A DNA stretch of 64,000 bases from Rhodobacteraceae bacterium QY30 (GCA_002356635.1 CP023454.1:2898501-2962500), one strand, 5' to 3'; numbered from the stretch's first letter, positions 1 to 9,905 are shown. Program-made: numbers and translations. Notes: generated by a model from the letters alone, not told the origin.

Positions 1-1
1 T

Positions 2-1890
<1,889 letters not shown>

Positions 1891-1996
1891 AGGCCTGTGT
1901 CCCATGGACAGGAGCCTTGGGACGCGAAGTCATATTCTCGATGGACATGAACACCGATCCATTCGTCTGAAGAATTCAGAACCAGGAGAAACTGAA

Positions 1997-2134
1997 ATGG
2001 CCAAAGGTGACAAGCAGCGCGGCAACCGTGAAGCGAAGAAACCCAAGAAGGTGAAGGAAAAGGTCGTTGCAACAGCCGACTTCACAAGGGGCAAAGCCCT
2101 GACAAATCTTGGCGAGCACAGAAGAAATAGGTAG
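1997..2134 (+). CDS. Small highly basic protein (MAKGDKQRGN type)
   Basis: A 45-residue lysine- and arginine-rich peptide beginning MAKGDKQRGNREAKKPKK. The ATG at 1997 is chosen because AGGAG sits ten bases upstream; an in-frame upstream start at 1904 has no such signal. Short conserved proteins with this opening are common as hypotheticals in alphaproteobacteria, and no function is established to my knowledge. The charge suggests nucleic-acid or ribosome contact, which is only inference. It lies between groEL and a cluster of IS remnants. Confidence 0.7.
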   Translation: MAKGDKQRGNREAKKPKKVKEKVVATADFTRGKALTNLGEHRRNR

Positions 2135-2151
2135 GCGGCCAAGTGCTTGTT

Positions 2152-2296
2152 TGAGCTACCCCCGAAAATCGGACAGTGACGGAAGCTACGATCTGAAGTC
2201 TGCTGATCTCCAAGCACGAGGAGATCAGGACATGTCGAAACGCATGAACCACGATGCGGCGATCAAGGCCCGTGTGGCGCTGGAAGCCGTGAAGTG
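2152..2296 (+). mobile_element. IS3-family fragment: left end and first 21 codons of orfA
   Basis: The left end TGAGCTACCCCCGAAAATCG looks like an IS3-type terminal repeat. It is followed by a ribosome site and an ATG at 2232 that opens MSKRMNHDAAIKARVALEAV, the typical helix-turn-helix start of IS3 orfA transposases. Translation is cut at 2296, exactly where the IS6-family element begins, and no continuation of the IS3 element appears on the far side. A deletion therefore probably accompanied the IS6 insertion. Confidence 0.6.
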
Positions 2297-3111
2297 GGTG
2301 CTGTCAGTCGAATGCGAACCAGTCTCAGTTTACCCCAGCCAGGATTTCCGTCAGGCAGCGAGAAGGCCGCGCCACTCGGCGAGAGCGGCATCACGGTTCG
2401 CCTTGAAATTTGTCCGACTGTAAAGGGCACGCTCTTGGTTGAAGTGGTTGCAGACCGAGGCATGGACTGCGGTGAACTTCTGCAATGTTCGCATCCGCCG
2501 GAAGCGCAGCATCGCCCGCTCGCGCCTTCGGAACGGCTGGTGGGAATTCTCCGCGCGGTTATTGGCCCAGCGGCGGGTTTCCTGGCGATCGGCGATCCCC
2601 AGGGTCGCGAAGGGCCGCACCGTAAGAGCGGAGCCGATCAGCCACAATCTCGCCGGCAGAGCCATGCCGCTCCAACGTTTTCCTCAGGAATTTCAAGGCC
2701 GCCTTGCGATCACGGGTCTTCGTCACGAAGCTTTCCAGCACCTCGCCCTCATGATCGACGGCCCGCCAGAGGTAATGATGATCACCGTTGATCTTCACGA
2801 AAATCTCGTCCAGGTGCCAGCGCCAATGGCTCGATCGAATGCCCCCGGCGCGCCGCTTGCGGATCTCGGCAACGAACATCGGACCGAACCGGTTCCACCA
2901 ATACCTCACCGTCTCATGGCTGATCTCGATGCCGCGTTCGTGCAATAGATCCTCGACGTTACGCAGCGACAAAGGAAACCGGACGTACATCAACAGCCAG
3001 ACGGATGATCTCCGGGCTGGTCTTGAAATACCGGAATGGCGAGCGATGGATCATGCTGGAAGGCTAATCGCCGCCCTGCCCCGCCGCAAGCGAGGTTCCT
3101 CTGACAGTGCC
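2297..3111 (-). mobile_element. IS6-family insertion sequence, degenerate (815 bp)
   Basis: Imperfect terminal inverted repeats bound the element: GGTGCTGTCAG at 2297 and, read on the other strand, GGCACTGTCAG ending at 3111 (9 of 11 matching). The length fits IS6 elements of about 0.8 kb. The single transposase frame lies on the minus strand. The 8 bases outside each end (GTGAAGTG and ATATCCAG) do not match, so no target duplication remains. The left flank is IS3 orfA and the right flank is the middle of cueR, which points to an IS6-mediated deletion or cointegrate resolution. Confidence 0.75.
2351..3054 (-). pseudogene. IS6-family DDE transposase, two frameshifts
   Basis: The protein reads MIHRSPFRYFKTSPEIIRLAV, then in a second frame MYVRFPLSLRNVEDLLHERG through SYGAAL, then in a third frame LGIADRQETRRWANN to LAEWRGLLAA. 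A two-base loss near 2993 and a one-base gain near 2600-2605 separate the parts. The catalytic acids are all present in the pieces: D in WHLDEIF, D in VADRLRSYG and E in NNRAENS. IS6 transposases have about 235 residues and the pieces sum to that. The element is therefore probably immobile unless frameshifting rescues it. Confidence 0.85.
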
Positions 3112-3441
3112 ATATCCAGACAGTCCACTTCATCCGCAGGGCGCGTGACCTCGGCTTCACCGTCAAGCAGATCGAGGATCTGCTGGCGCTCTGGCGCGAT
3201 CGCAGCCGGGCCAGCGCAGATGTGAAACGCATCGCGGCAGGCCACGTCGTCGACGTTGCAGAAGAAGATGGCCGAATTGCAAGGCATGATCGCGACGCTG
3301 GAGCATCTTTCCAAGAACTGCCACGGGGGTAGCCGCCCCGATTGCCCGATCGTGACGCCGCTTGGCAGCGAACCGTCACAGGTGGCCATCCCGCGCAAAA
3401 AGAAGTCGGCCCTCGGCAAAGGCTTTGAAGCGCATCGCTGA
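3112..3441 (+). pseudogene. cueR: CueR-type copper-responsive MerR regulator, 5'-truncated and frameshifted
   Basis: Directly after the IS6 end the frame reads HIQTVHFIRRARDLGFTVKQIEDLLALWRDRSRAS, the second half of the MerR DNA-binding domain. It then moves by one base near 3250 to LQKKMAELQGMIATLEHLS and ends near 3441. The tail contains CHGGSRPDC, the C-x7-C loop that binds Cu(I) in CueR. The first 40 or so residues, including helix 1 and the first recognition helix, are missing. It is the remnant of a copper-efflux regulator; a copA block lies about 16 kb downstream. Confidence 0.85.
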
Positions 3442-3471
3442 TCACTGAGGACCTACAGGCCGGCATGCAGA

Positions 3472-3505
3472 AAGGGCCGATCCACATCCTAGTGGATCGG
3501 CCCTT
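3472..3505. terminator. Strong hairpin, probably bidirectional terminator
   Basis: AAGGGCCGATCCAC (3472-3485) pairs perfectly with GTGGATCGGCCCTT (3492-3505) across a six-base loop. It lies between the cueR remnant on the plus strand and the 3' end of the DUF4260 gene on the minus strand, where a shared terminator is expected. A and T bases flank both arms. Confidence 0.7.
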
Positions 3506-3545
3506 CGATTATCCTTCGTCGTTCGAACTGCCGGCGGGAACGATG

Positions 3546-3941
3546 TCACTTCCCGATGATGCCCAGATGGGTAAGGCGGAACCCTTCGACCTGTTTCAGC
3601 CCATAGCCAAGGGCGCGGTCAAACCCGATATGCGCGATCCAGACCAGCGCCGGGACCATCAACCACGGCAGGATCGTGGCTGCGAGGGCGAGAAGGACAA
3701 GAGGCAGCACATAGCTGTGCGCGAGGTTGTAGGTCACGGCCCCGACGCGGGGACCCGCAAGGTAGCCCGCCATCGCGATATCCGGCAGTAGGAACAGACC
3801 GGCGATCGGAAGCCAGGACTCCGAGAGGCTCAGCGCAGCGCCGAGACCGACCGCCAGAACGGTAAGCCCCTCAAGCCGCAAGGTGGTTCTGATGCCGGAT
3901 GTGATTGCCTGCGCTCTGTGACCTGAGATCGTGGAAGACAT
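3546..3941 (-). CDS. DUF4260 family membrane protein
   Basis: A 131-residue protein with several hydrophobic helices. It carries the DUF4260 hallmarks PDIAMAGYLAGPRVGAVTYNLAHSYVLP and WIAHIGFDRALGYGLK, ending HLGIIGK. No biochemical function is known for the family; it is an inner-membrane protein by composition. The ATG at 3941 is chosen because an AAAGGAA ribosome site precedes it; longer frames upstream run through the divergent lysR gene. It is transcribed divergently from that regulator, which is a likely controller. Confidence 0.85.
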   Translation of the reverse strand: MSSTISGHRAQAITSGIRTTLRLEGLTVLAVGLGAALSLSESWLPIAGLFLLPDIAMAGYLAGPRVGAVTYNLAHSYVLPLVLLALAATILPWLMVPALVWIAHIGFDRALGYGLKQVEGFRLTHLGIIGK

Positions 3942-4004
3942 GGTCGGTTCCTTTGCTGGATGAGTTTCTGCAGCAATGGATCGCAGATCGTCGGTCACAA
4001 ATAA

Positions 4005-4039
4005 ATTGCATGAAGGCCAATATCCATTAAACAATATTG
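4005..4039. promoter_or_regulatory. Candidate LysR operator between DUF4260 gene and lysR
   Basis: Two overlapping dyads lie in the divergent promoter: ATTG-N9-CAAT (4005-4021) and CAATAT-N10-ATATTG (4018-4039). Such AT-rich interrupted dyads of the T-N11-A type are what LysR proteins bind. The second abuts the lysR start at 4041, as expected for autorepression. Binding is inferred, not shown. Confidence 0.45.
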
Positions 4040-4040
4040 A

Positions 4041-4928
4041 ATGACCCGCTCGCAAATCGACTGGGCGCTTTGGCGCACGTTTCTTGCCGTTGCCGACTGC
4101 GGCAGCCTGTCGGCTGCGGCCCGCCATCTGGGCCTTTCGCAGCCCACGGTCGGTCGCCATATCGAACAGCTTGAAACTTCCATCAGGCGGCGACTCTTCC
4201 TCCGGTCCCAGCAGGGTTATCTTCCCACGGAAGAGGCCGCGGCCCTCATGACTGAAGCGAAAGACATGGCCTTCGTCGCGGAAAGCTTGGAACGGCGCGC
4301 CTCGGCTTCGACGAACGATGCGAGCGGCATCGTAAGGCTGGCAGCCAGCCATGTCGTCGGCACCGAAATCCTGCCATGGCTGTTTGGTCCTTTCATGGAG
4401 GCGCATCCCGGCCTTGAAGTTGAACTCGCGCTCGGCAACTCCAATGCCGACCTTTTTCGGCACGAGGCGGACGTAGCCGTCCGCATGGTGCGCCCCACGC
4501 AAGACAATCTTCTGGCGCGACGCATCGGCACCGCATTTGCAGGTCTATATGCGCGAACGGAATACCTCGACAGGCATGGACGCCCCAAAATGCTTGCGGA
4601 CCTTTCCGGGCACAGGCTTATCGGCCCGGATCGCGACGCTGCAAGCATCGGCTTTCTAGAGGGGCTTGATCCTGCGCTATCGCGACGGTCTTTGCGGCTG
4701 AGATGTGACAGCGAGGCCGCGCAGTTGACAGCCCTTCGTGCAGGACTGGGGATAGGCATATGCCAGCGGGGCATCGCGGCAAGGGATGCATCGCTGGAAG
4801 CCGTGTTGCCGCAGTCCTTTCGTTTTCCGATGGAGTGCTGGCTCGTGACACATGACGATTTGCGCCATGTGCGTCGCATCCGGCTGCTGTTCGATCACCT
4901 CGCATCCACCCTGCCGGAATGGCTTTGA
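4041..4928 (+). CDS. LysR-family transcriptional regulator
   Basis: A 295-residue regulator. Residues 8-67 form the winged helix-turn-helix (LWRTFLAVADCGSLSAAARHLGLSQPTVGRHIEQLE). The remainder is the two-lobed effector domain with the usual GIVRLAASHVVG opening and RAGLGIGICQ hinge region. Its effector is unknown. It is divergent from the DUF4260 gene and lies 69 bases upstream of a truncated EamA exporter, so it may have regulated either one. A dyad sits just ahead of its start codon, and there is little room for a ribosome site, so translation may be weak or leaderless. Confidence 0.92.
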   Translation: MTRSQIDWALWRTFLAVADCGSLSAAARHLGLSQPTVGRHIEQLETSIRRRLFLRSQQGYLPTEEAAALMTEAKDMAFVAESLERRASASTNDASGIVRLAASHVVGTEILPWLFGPFMEAHPGLEVELALGNSNADLFRHEADVAVRMVRPTQDNLLARRIGTAFAGLYARTEYLDRHGRPKMLADLSGHRLIGPDRDAASIGFLEGLDPALSRRSLRLRCDSEAAQLTALRAGLGIGICQRGIAARDASLEAVLPQSFRFPMECWLVTHDDLRHVRRIRLLFDHLASTLPEWL

Positions 4929-4997
4929 ACCATACGCCGGACAGGCCACGAATTTTCCGCTTTACCTTCCCATCTTTGGAAACCGCACGAAGGGGTC

Positions 4998-5297
4998 ATG
5001 ACATCCCGAATCAGGAACATGGTCATGACCATGACCATGACCATGACCATGACCATGACCATGACCATGACCATGACCTCTTTGACGCAAACCAGCAAAA
5101 CCGCAACCCTTCCAAGACCCGGAACCAAGGCCGGAAATCTTGGGCTTCTGCTCGTGACCGGGATCACGCTCGGCACAGTCTTCCCCCTTGGCAAGTTCGG
5201 CGCAAGCGCAGGAATAGACTCACTAGCATGGCCTGCATCCATGATGCTGGGCGGTGGCCTGAGCCGAGAAGGGCGATATAGGCGAGGTTCGGTGTAG
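4998..5297 (+). pseudogene. EamA/DMT-family transporter, 3'-truncated, repeat at the start
   Basis: The frame opens at 4998, passes through nine ATGACC units read as Met-Thr, and then gives a normal EamA N-terminus with one membrane helix (NLGLLLVTGITLGTVFPLGK) and a second beginning at LAWPASMMLGGGL. At about 5258 the homology stops and the frame ends after SREGRYRRGSV. A complete transporter has about 290 residues and ten helices, so this is a remnant. Each repeat unit is itself an in-frame ATG; the natural start is probably the last one (MTSLTQTSK). A GAAGGGG site precedes the first ATG. Confidence 0.65.
5025..5078 (+). repeat. Hexanucleotide tandem repeat (ATGACC)9
   Basis: Nine uninterrupted copies of ATGACC occupy 5025-5078. 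The three plus-strand frames read Met-Thr, His-Asp and one further dipeptide repeat. Copy number changes by slippage would lengthen or shorten the peptide without shifting frame, and would move or multiply candidate start codons of the EamA remnant. Confidence 0.95.
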
Positions 5298-5446
5298 ATC
5301 GAAAACGGGTGGCAAAAGTCCCCTACCCGTCGGCCGCTCCTGACCGAGGCGCGGGCGCGAATTTCTCGCGCCTGTGCTTTGACCATGATCTGCAGCACAG
5401 CGCATTCAGGACGCAGTCTTTCCGCTCGCCTGCCCGGAGGGCGGGA

Positions 5447-5830
5447 TCAGGCAACCAGTTGCGCTGCCTTGCGCTTTGCGTACCGCAGGTCCCGCGCGGA
5501 TTTGCGTGCGGCTTCATCGGACAGGACAAGCGCAATTCGTCTGGCCTGGGCCAATTGGCTCGCCTCGATCGCTGCAGCTTCGGCAGCATGTCGGCGAATA
5601 TCTTCTTCGACAACTGCGGCAGCTTCGGCGGCGACGCGCTGCTGCTCCGCCAGTTTCTCTGCGTCCCGTGCCGCACAGCGCACGTCGCGTGCCCGCGCCA
5701 CCTCCGTACGGGCAGCCAGCTTTGCGGCCAGATCGGGCGCAGCCGTCGCATTTCTGAACTTCTGGAGCAGGGCCCCTTTGGCTTTGACTGCGTCGCCTCG
5801 GCGATCCGCGTATTCCTTGAATTTGGTCAT
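5447..5830 (-). CDS. DUF6481 family alanine/arginine-rich helical protein
   Basis: A 127-residue protein of low complexity, rich in Ala, Arg, Glu and Lys. It is predicted to form one long charged helix or coiled coil (residues 15-125), as in the DUF6481 family. It starts MTKFKEYADRRGDAVKAKGALLQKF, matching the family's N-terminal block, and ends in RDLRYAKRKAAQLVA. No function is established. It sits in a run of minus-strand small stress-type genes with the 74-residue protein at 5872. Confidence 0.75.
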   Translation of the reverse strand: MTKFKEYADRRGDAVKAKGALLQKFRNATAAPDLAAKLAARTEVARARDVRCAARDAEKLAEQQRVAAEAAAVVEEDIRRHAAEAAAIEASQLAQARRIALVLSDEAARKSARDLRYAKRKAAQLVA

Positions 5831-5871
5831 TCTTTTGCCTTTTCTCCGAATATGAAATCAGTCTGGACCTG

Positions 5872-6096
5872 TCAGGTCGGATTGGTACGGGGTTTTTTCG
5901 CTGTCAGAGCGGCAACGGACTTTCCTGCCTGTTCTCTTTCAAGACGTGCCGTTCTCAACCGGCGGGTTTTCTCTGCGCGTTCAGAGATCTCCGCATCCCA
6001 TTCCTGCAACGCGCGTGGGCGGTCCTGAAGCTGCGGCTGCGTCTTGTCGAAAGCCATTTCCGCAATTTTCCGCGCTCTGCTCATAGTGCCAGACAT
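5872..6096 (-). CDS. Small charged hypothetical protein
   Basis: A 74-residue basic protein (MSGTMSRARKIAEMAFDKTQ) with a helical middle rich in Glu and Arg (ISERAEKTRRLRTARLEREQAGK). I do not recognise a named family. It lies 41 bases upstream of the DUF6481 gene on the same strand and shares its charged-helix character, so the two are probably co-transcribed. An alternative start at the second Met would remove four residues. Confidence 0.6.
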   Translation of the reverse strand: MSGTMSRARKIAEMAFDKTQPQLQDRPRALQEWDAEISERAEKTRRLRTARLEREQAGKSVAALTAKKPRTNPT

Positions 6097-6252
6097 GATG
6101 ATCCTCGGATTTGCATGATGTTTCCAGACTGGCCCGGAAGAGAGGCGCCCAACGAAGGGTAAATGTCAGTAACTGCCATTTGCCTGAATCTGATTTTCGG
6201 GATGAGCATGAGGTTCAGGACTGGTCAAGGATTGCTCTCTCGGACAGGTTCG

Positions 6253-6528
6253 TCAGGCTGCACGTCGGGCCGCATAGCCCACAAGATTCTCCGGAATGAA
6301 GCCGGCCGATCTGGCTGCGGCGGCAAAAGCACGTCGCGCCACGCCGACGGGAACAATACAGTGCATGGCGGCATCGACCTGTTTCAGAGCCGTCGAACGC
6401 GCATCGTCGGCAATCGGCCATCTTTTCAGCAGCCAGTATTTCACCTGTTCGATAGTGCTGAATTTCTGCACATCCCCATCAGGAGACATGACGAAGGAAA
6501 GGGGTTGCCCCCAATGAATTTCAATCAA
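6253..6528 (-). CDS. DUF982 domain-containing protein
   Basis: A 91-residue protein with the DUF982 pattern: an N-terminal strand pair (IHWGQPLSFVMSPDGDVQKFSTIEQVKYWLLKRWP), then a helix ending VDAAMHCIVPVGVARRAFAAAARSAGF. DUF982 proteins are small, common in Rhizobiales and Rhodobacterales, often plasmid-borne, and of unknown role. It belongs to the minus-strand group that includes the cold-shock protein 110 bases upstream. Confidence 0.8.
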   Translation of the reverse strand: MIEIHWGQPLSFVMSPDGDVQKFSTIEQVKYWLLKRWPIADDARSTALKQVDAAMHCIVPVGVARRAFAAAARSAGFIPENLVGYAARRAA

Positions 6529-6639
6529 CCAGATATCTTTCTTGAGAGATGAACGGTATATGCGAATCGCATCCGCACCGTTCCTGGGAATACGGGTCCG
6601 GTCTCGAACCGATCCCGCATTCGATGTTTGAGCCTGACG

Positions 6640-6846
6640 TCAGGCGAGGACGAGGTTCGTGGCCGAGTCACGACCATTGCGATCACGCTCCAGATCGAAC
6701 GAGACAGCCTGGCCATCATCAAGCCTGTGGATTCCAGCGCGTTCCAGAGCGGTCACATGGATAAAAACGTCCTTCGCTCCGCTCTCGGGTGCGATGAAAC
6801 CAAAACCTTTGGAGGAGTTGAACCATTTCACGGTGCCATTGGCCAT
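6640..6846 (-). CDS. Cold-shock protein, CspA family
   Basis: A 68-residue single cold-shock domain that binds single-stranded RNA and DNA. RNP1 (KGFGFI) and RNP2 (VFIHV) are intact: MANGTVKWFNSSKGFGFIAP and KDVFIHVTALERAG. The ATG at 6846 gives the standard family length and start; the frame extends upstream without homology. A long AT-richer leader (6847-6970) precedes it, as usual for cold-shock mRNAs, but I cannot assign a specific thermosensor. Confidence 0.95.
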   Translation of the reverse strand: MANGTVKWFNSSKGFGFIAPESGAKDVFIHVTALERAGIHRLDDGQAVSFDLERDRNGRDSATNLVLA

Positions 6847-6975
6847 CGTGATGTTCCTTTCATAAGTGCCGCCCGCAGAATGCGACAGCCCGGCAAAGCT
6901 GAAAATCCAAAGCTGAGCCGAAAGGGACAGGTCCGAAAGACAGAAGATGCTCATCACATATAGAGAAAGATAGGC

Positions 6976-7329
6976 AAGATGTCAATCGGCACGCAAAACT
7001 GCCCCCCTATTGGAGTGAACCCCTTGGACTGGACCACGGGGGGCTGAAGATCTGATCGCTTGATCCGATCCCCAACGTTGGACCGCCCGGAGGCAGAGTT
7101 TTCCGGCTTCGCATCTATTCTTCCTCGCCGGCTATCTCGACCGCCTGCGCCGTTTCGAAATAAGTCTCCGCCGAACACCGCGGTGTGATGATCTGGATCT
7201 GCCGGCAACTTTGCAACCTTGAGGGTGCTGGGCATCGGCGGCGACCAATGGGACGCCCCCCGCATCCTTGTGTAACCGAAGGGAAGCCCTCGGCACGCCG
7301 GGAGAACGATAAGCGCCAAAGCCGAACCC
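6976..7329. other. Gene-free stretch with a probable IS21-type terminus
   Basis: TGTCAATCGGCACGCAAAAC at about 6979, followed by a C-rich run, resembles the terminal repeat of IS21-family elements. No intact istA or istB frame follows. A minus-strand frame ending ETYFETAQAVEIAGEEE near 7120 could be the tail of an IS protein but is not identifiable. An istB fragment occurs 1.3 kb further on, past the pirin gene. Confidence 0.35.
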
Positions 7330-8241
7330 TCAGTGGGCGGGCTGGATGAAGGTTCCGTTGCGCAGTTCGGTGAAGGCCTGACGAAGCTCGGCCTCGGTGT
7401 TCATCACGATCGGTCCGGCCCAGGCAACCGGCTCCTCGATCGGCGCGCCCGAGATCAGCAGGAAGCGCACGCCCTCAGGACCCGCCGTCACCGTCAACTC
7501 GTCGCCCGCGCCAAAGCGGACTAGGGTGCGGTTACCGGAAAGGTCGCGGATGTTGACCTCCTGACCGTTCACTTCCTTCTCGAGCCGCACCCCCTCAGGG
7601 TGGCTTGCATCGCGAAAGTTTCCTGCGCCTTCGAAGACATAGGCAAAGGCGCGGCGGCGGGTGTCGATCTTGAAGGTCTTGCGCTTGCCAGCCGGAAGGT
7701 AGATGTCCAGATACTGCGGATCGGCCCCGATGCCATCAACCGGGCTTTTCACCCCGCGATAATCGCCAATAACCACTCGGATACTGGTGCCGTCATCCTC
7801 GTGCCGCTCTGGCAGTGCCGCGGCCGGCATGTCCTGATAGCGCGGCGCGGTCATCTTCAGCGCCTGCGGTAGGTTACCCCAAAGCTGGAAGCCGTGCATC
7901 CGGCCCTGCGCGTCGCCCTTCGGCATTTCCTGGTGCAGGATGCCCCGTCCCGCTGTCATCAGTTGCAGCGACCCCGGCCCGAGGATCCCCCGGTTCCCAA
8001 GAGAGTCACCATGCTCCACCGTGCCCGCCAAGACATAGGTGATCGTCTCGATCCCCCGGTGTGGGTGCCAAGGGAACCCGGCCGAATACTCCCGGGGATG
8101 CTCCCCGCGGAAGTCGTCGAACAGCAGGAACGGGTCGGCCTCGGTCGGATCCTGGAACCCGAACGCGCGATGCAGATGGACGCCCGCTCCTTCGATAAAG
8201 GGCTGGGCGCGGCGGGTCTCAAGAACGGGGCGGATTGACAT
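7330..8241 (-). CDS. Pirin family protein
   Basis: A 303-residue bicupin. The N-terminal cupin carries the pirin metal ligands in PWHPHRGIETITYVLAG (two His) and HQEMP, with the GRG.LHQEMPKGD block. The C-terminal cupin follows (YLDIYLPAGKRKTFKI). Bacterial pirins bind Fe or another metal; some act as quercetinases and others as redox-sensing regulators. AGGAG sits seven bases before the ATG at 8241. It is flanked on both sides by IS21-type remnants, so it may have been carried in or rearranged. Confidence 0.93.
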   Translation of the reverse strand: MSIRPVLETRRAQPFIEGAGVHLHRAFGFQDPTEADPFLLFDDFRGEHPREYSAGFPWHPHRGIETITYVLAGTVEHGDSLGNRGILGPGSLQLMTAGRGILHQEMPKGDAQGRMHGFQLWGNLPQALKMTAPRYQDMPAAALPERHEDDGTSIRVVIGDYRGVKSPVDGIGADPQYLDIYLPAGKRKTFKIDTRRRAFAYVFEGAGNFRDASHPEGVRLEKEVNGQEVNIRDLSGNRTLVRFGAGDELTVTAGPEGVRFLLISGAPIEEPVAWAGPIVMNTEAELRQAFTELRNGTFIQPAH

Positions 8242-8339
8242 GGCTGGCTCCTAGAAATTCGATTGAGTCCAAAATGGGGCCATCGAAACCTGAGGAAAAG
8301 ACGCATGGGCGAGGGGCGGCTGTGCAGGAATGCACCGAC

Positions 8340-8531
8340 GAAAGGCTGCCACCAGCAAGGTCGTTCCGTTACCAGATGACTGTCGCCAAGCTGTCGCGTG
8401 CCAAGGACATCGAAGAGTTCGAGTTCACCGACACGACGATACAACGACGGACTGATTCAGGAACTGGCCAATGGCGGCCGGATCAAGGCAGTGGCGTCCT
8501 GATCGGCGGCACCGGAACCGAAGATCCTTAA
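8340..8531 (+). pseudogene. IS21-family istB remnant
   Basis: The frame reads RLPPARSFRYQMTVAKLSRA and continues KDIEEFEFTDTTI, then VLIGGTGTEDP. This matches the IstB helper ATPase from its N-terminal region up to the start of the Walker A motif (normally GGTGTGKTH), which is broken here. An internal frameshift separates FTDTTI from the VLIGGTGT part. Only about 60 of the usual 250 residues are left. Confidence 0.7.
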
Positions 8532-8825
8532 ACTCGACCATGAGGGCGATCATCCCCCGTAAGAGTGACTCCCTCCAGACACTGAATCCGCCAGCGTCGC
8601 AGGGCGCCGCGTAGCTTGACACTGATTTGCGGAAATTCGTGCACTTGCGGCGTCATGGCTGCCTGTTGTTGCATTTCGGCCATTCTGAAAACCCCGCGGC
8701 ACACGCATCAAGGTCCTTACGATCGGCAGGGGGGAAAACACAAAGAAAGGGCAGACCAACGGCCTGCCTTTTCCTGATTTTAGGTAGCGCCGGCGCAATC
8801 AGGTCTGATTGCCGTCCTCAACCGA
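8532..8825. other. Intergenic stretch with no recognised gene
   Basis: Between the istB remnant and the phasin gene I see no frame with homology. The only clear element is the hairpin at 8746-8772, placed to terminate the minus-strand phasin gene. Confidence 0.5.
8746..8772 (-). terminator. Rho-independent terminator of the phasin gene
   Basis: On the minus strand AAAAGGCAG pairs with CTGCCCTTT (one bulged G) across a loop of about nine bases, followed by a T-rich run (CTTTCTTTGTGTTTT). It lies about 55 bases past the phasin stop codon. Confidence 0.5.
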
Positions 8826-9290
8826 TCAGTTGACCGAAGCGGCGGTGGCGGCCGAAGACGCATTTTTGGCAGCGGCGGTCACTTCCGTCGTGGCTTTCTT
8901 GACAGCGGCGGCCGCGTCTTCCTGGATGTCCTTGCCGGCAGCCAGCATCAGTTCGACAGTTTCCATCTGCACTTTCTTCGCGACTTCGGCGAAGGCGGCC
9001 ATGTTCTCGGCAGCCATTTCGGCGGTGGCCGAAGCGAAGTCCGATAGCGCCTTGGTGTAGTCAGCGGGCCCTTGCTTGACCTTCGTCAGGGTTCCTACCA
9101 GCGCCAGGGTATCGCGGGTCCATTTGGACGAGATTTCATGCGATTTCTCGGCAGCTTCCAGAGCGACTTTCGCGAACTTGTCGCCGAAGGCGGCCGAGTT
9201 GCGGAAAGCGTCCTGGACGGCATGCGCGTCCAGGGGGAACGACGACATCATGTCTTGCATAACTTTGGTGAAGTCCTGGGTATTGGCCAT
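8826..9290 (-). CDS. Phasin family protein
   Basis: A 154-residue helical, alanine-rich protein beginning MANTQDFTKVMQDMMSSFPLD. It has the phasin pattern of amphipathic helices (AFGDKFAKVALEAAEKSHEISSKW) and an Ala/Thr-rich tail. Phasins coat polyhydroxyalkanoate granules. The ATG at 9290 has GGAG ten bases upstream and is preferred over a TTG six bases earlier. No pha synthesis genes are nearby, so the gene stands alone in the accessory region. Confidence 0.85.
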   Translation of the reverse strand: MANTQDFTKVMQDMMSSFPLDAHAVQDAFRNSAAFGDKFAKVALEAAEKSHEISSKWTRDTLALVGTLTKVKQGPADYTKALSDFASATAEMAAENMAAFAEVAKKVQMETVELMLAAGKDIQEDAAAAVKKATTEVTAAAKNASSAATAASVN

Positions 9291-9299
9291 ATCCAACTA

Positions 9300-9905
9300 C
9301 TCCGTTTGCGCATCAAGGTTGCGGGGCGTCGACACCATGCACCGCTTCTGCAACAGGGATACATTCTGCCGTGCAGCATTTTCAAGTTTTTCGCGCCGCG
9401 CAGCAGAATTCCGCAGGTCCGAAATGATATCAGAGACTTTGAGCTTCCCTTACGTAGAGACCAGGCGCCGGTCGATGATCGGATGTGCCGAATCACCCGC
9501 CGACTGCGGCGCCGTCATCGCACCGGACCCGGCCGCGAGCCCTTCGCCCCAGCGGGGCCACCAGCTGCCGACGTGCCGCTCCGATCTGCGCCCAATGCCT
9601 CGCCGACGTCGCCGCGGTCCGGTCAATCAGGCATTGACGACCGAAAAGCGCCAGTTCTCGGTGGAACCCATGGCCGAGCTGCCCGCTTTGCCCGGCGCCG
9701 AAGCCACGGAGGGGCTACAGAAATTGTACAGAAGTAGTGTGAGGAGGGCACGCCGATTGCGAAGGACTGCCGAAAGAAGGAAATCGCCAATGACCCTGCT
9801 TCGACGGCCTCAAACTTTCACATTGACCGATCAATCGATCACCTTAGAAAGATGGAAGCAGCGGTCCAAGGGCTGATGGTCCGTAACTCTCAGGGAGACC
9901 GTTCC
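9300..9905. other. 600-bp stretch without a supportable gene
   Basis: Long open frames exist on the plus strand, but none shows recognisable homology or a convincing start. The composition changes from GC-rich (9440-9680) to AT-richer toward the kinase gene. It probably contains the promoter of the phasin gene at its left and of the kinase gene at its right. Confidence 0.4.

Noticed and set aside
4919-5281. His-Asp repeat protein read from the ATGACC repeat in another frame
   Set aside because: Sequence after the repeat in that frame has no homology, whereas the Met-Thr frame continues into a clear EamA N-terminus.
6529-6640. EcfG-type promoter before the DUF982 gene (GGAAC ... CGTT)
   Set aside because: The two half-sites are separated by about 22 bases instead of 16-17.
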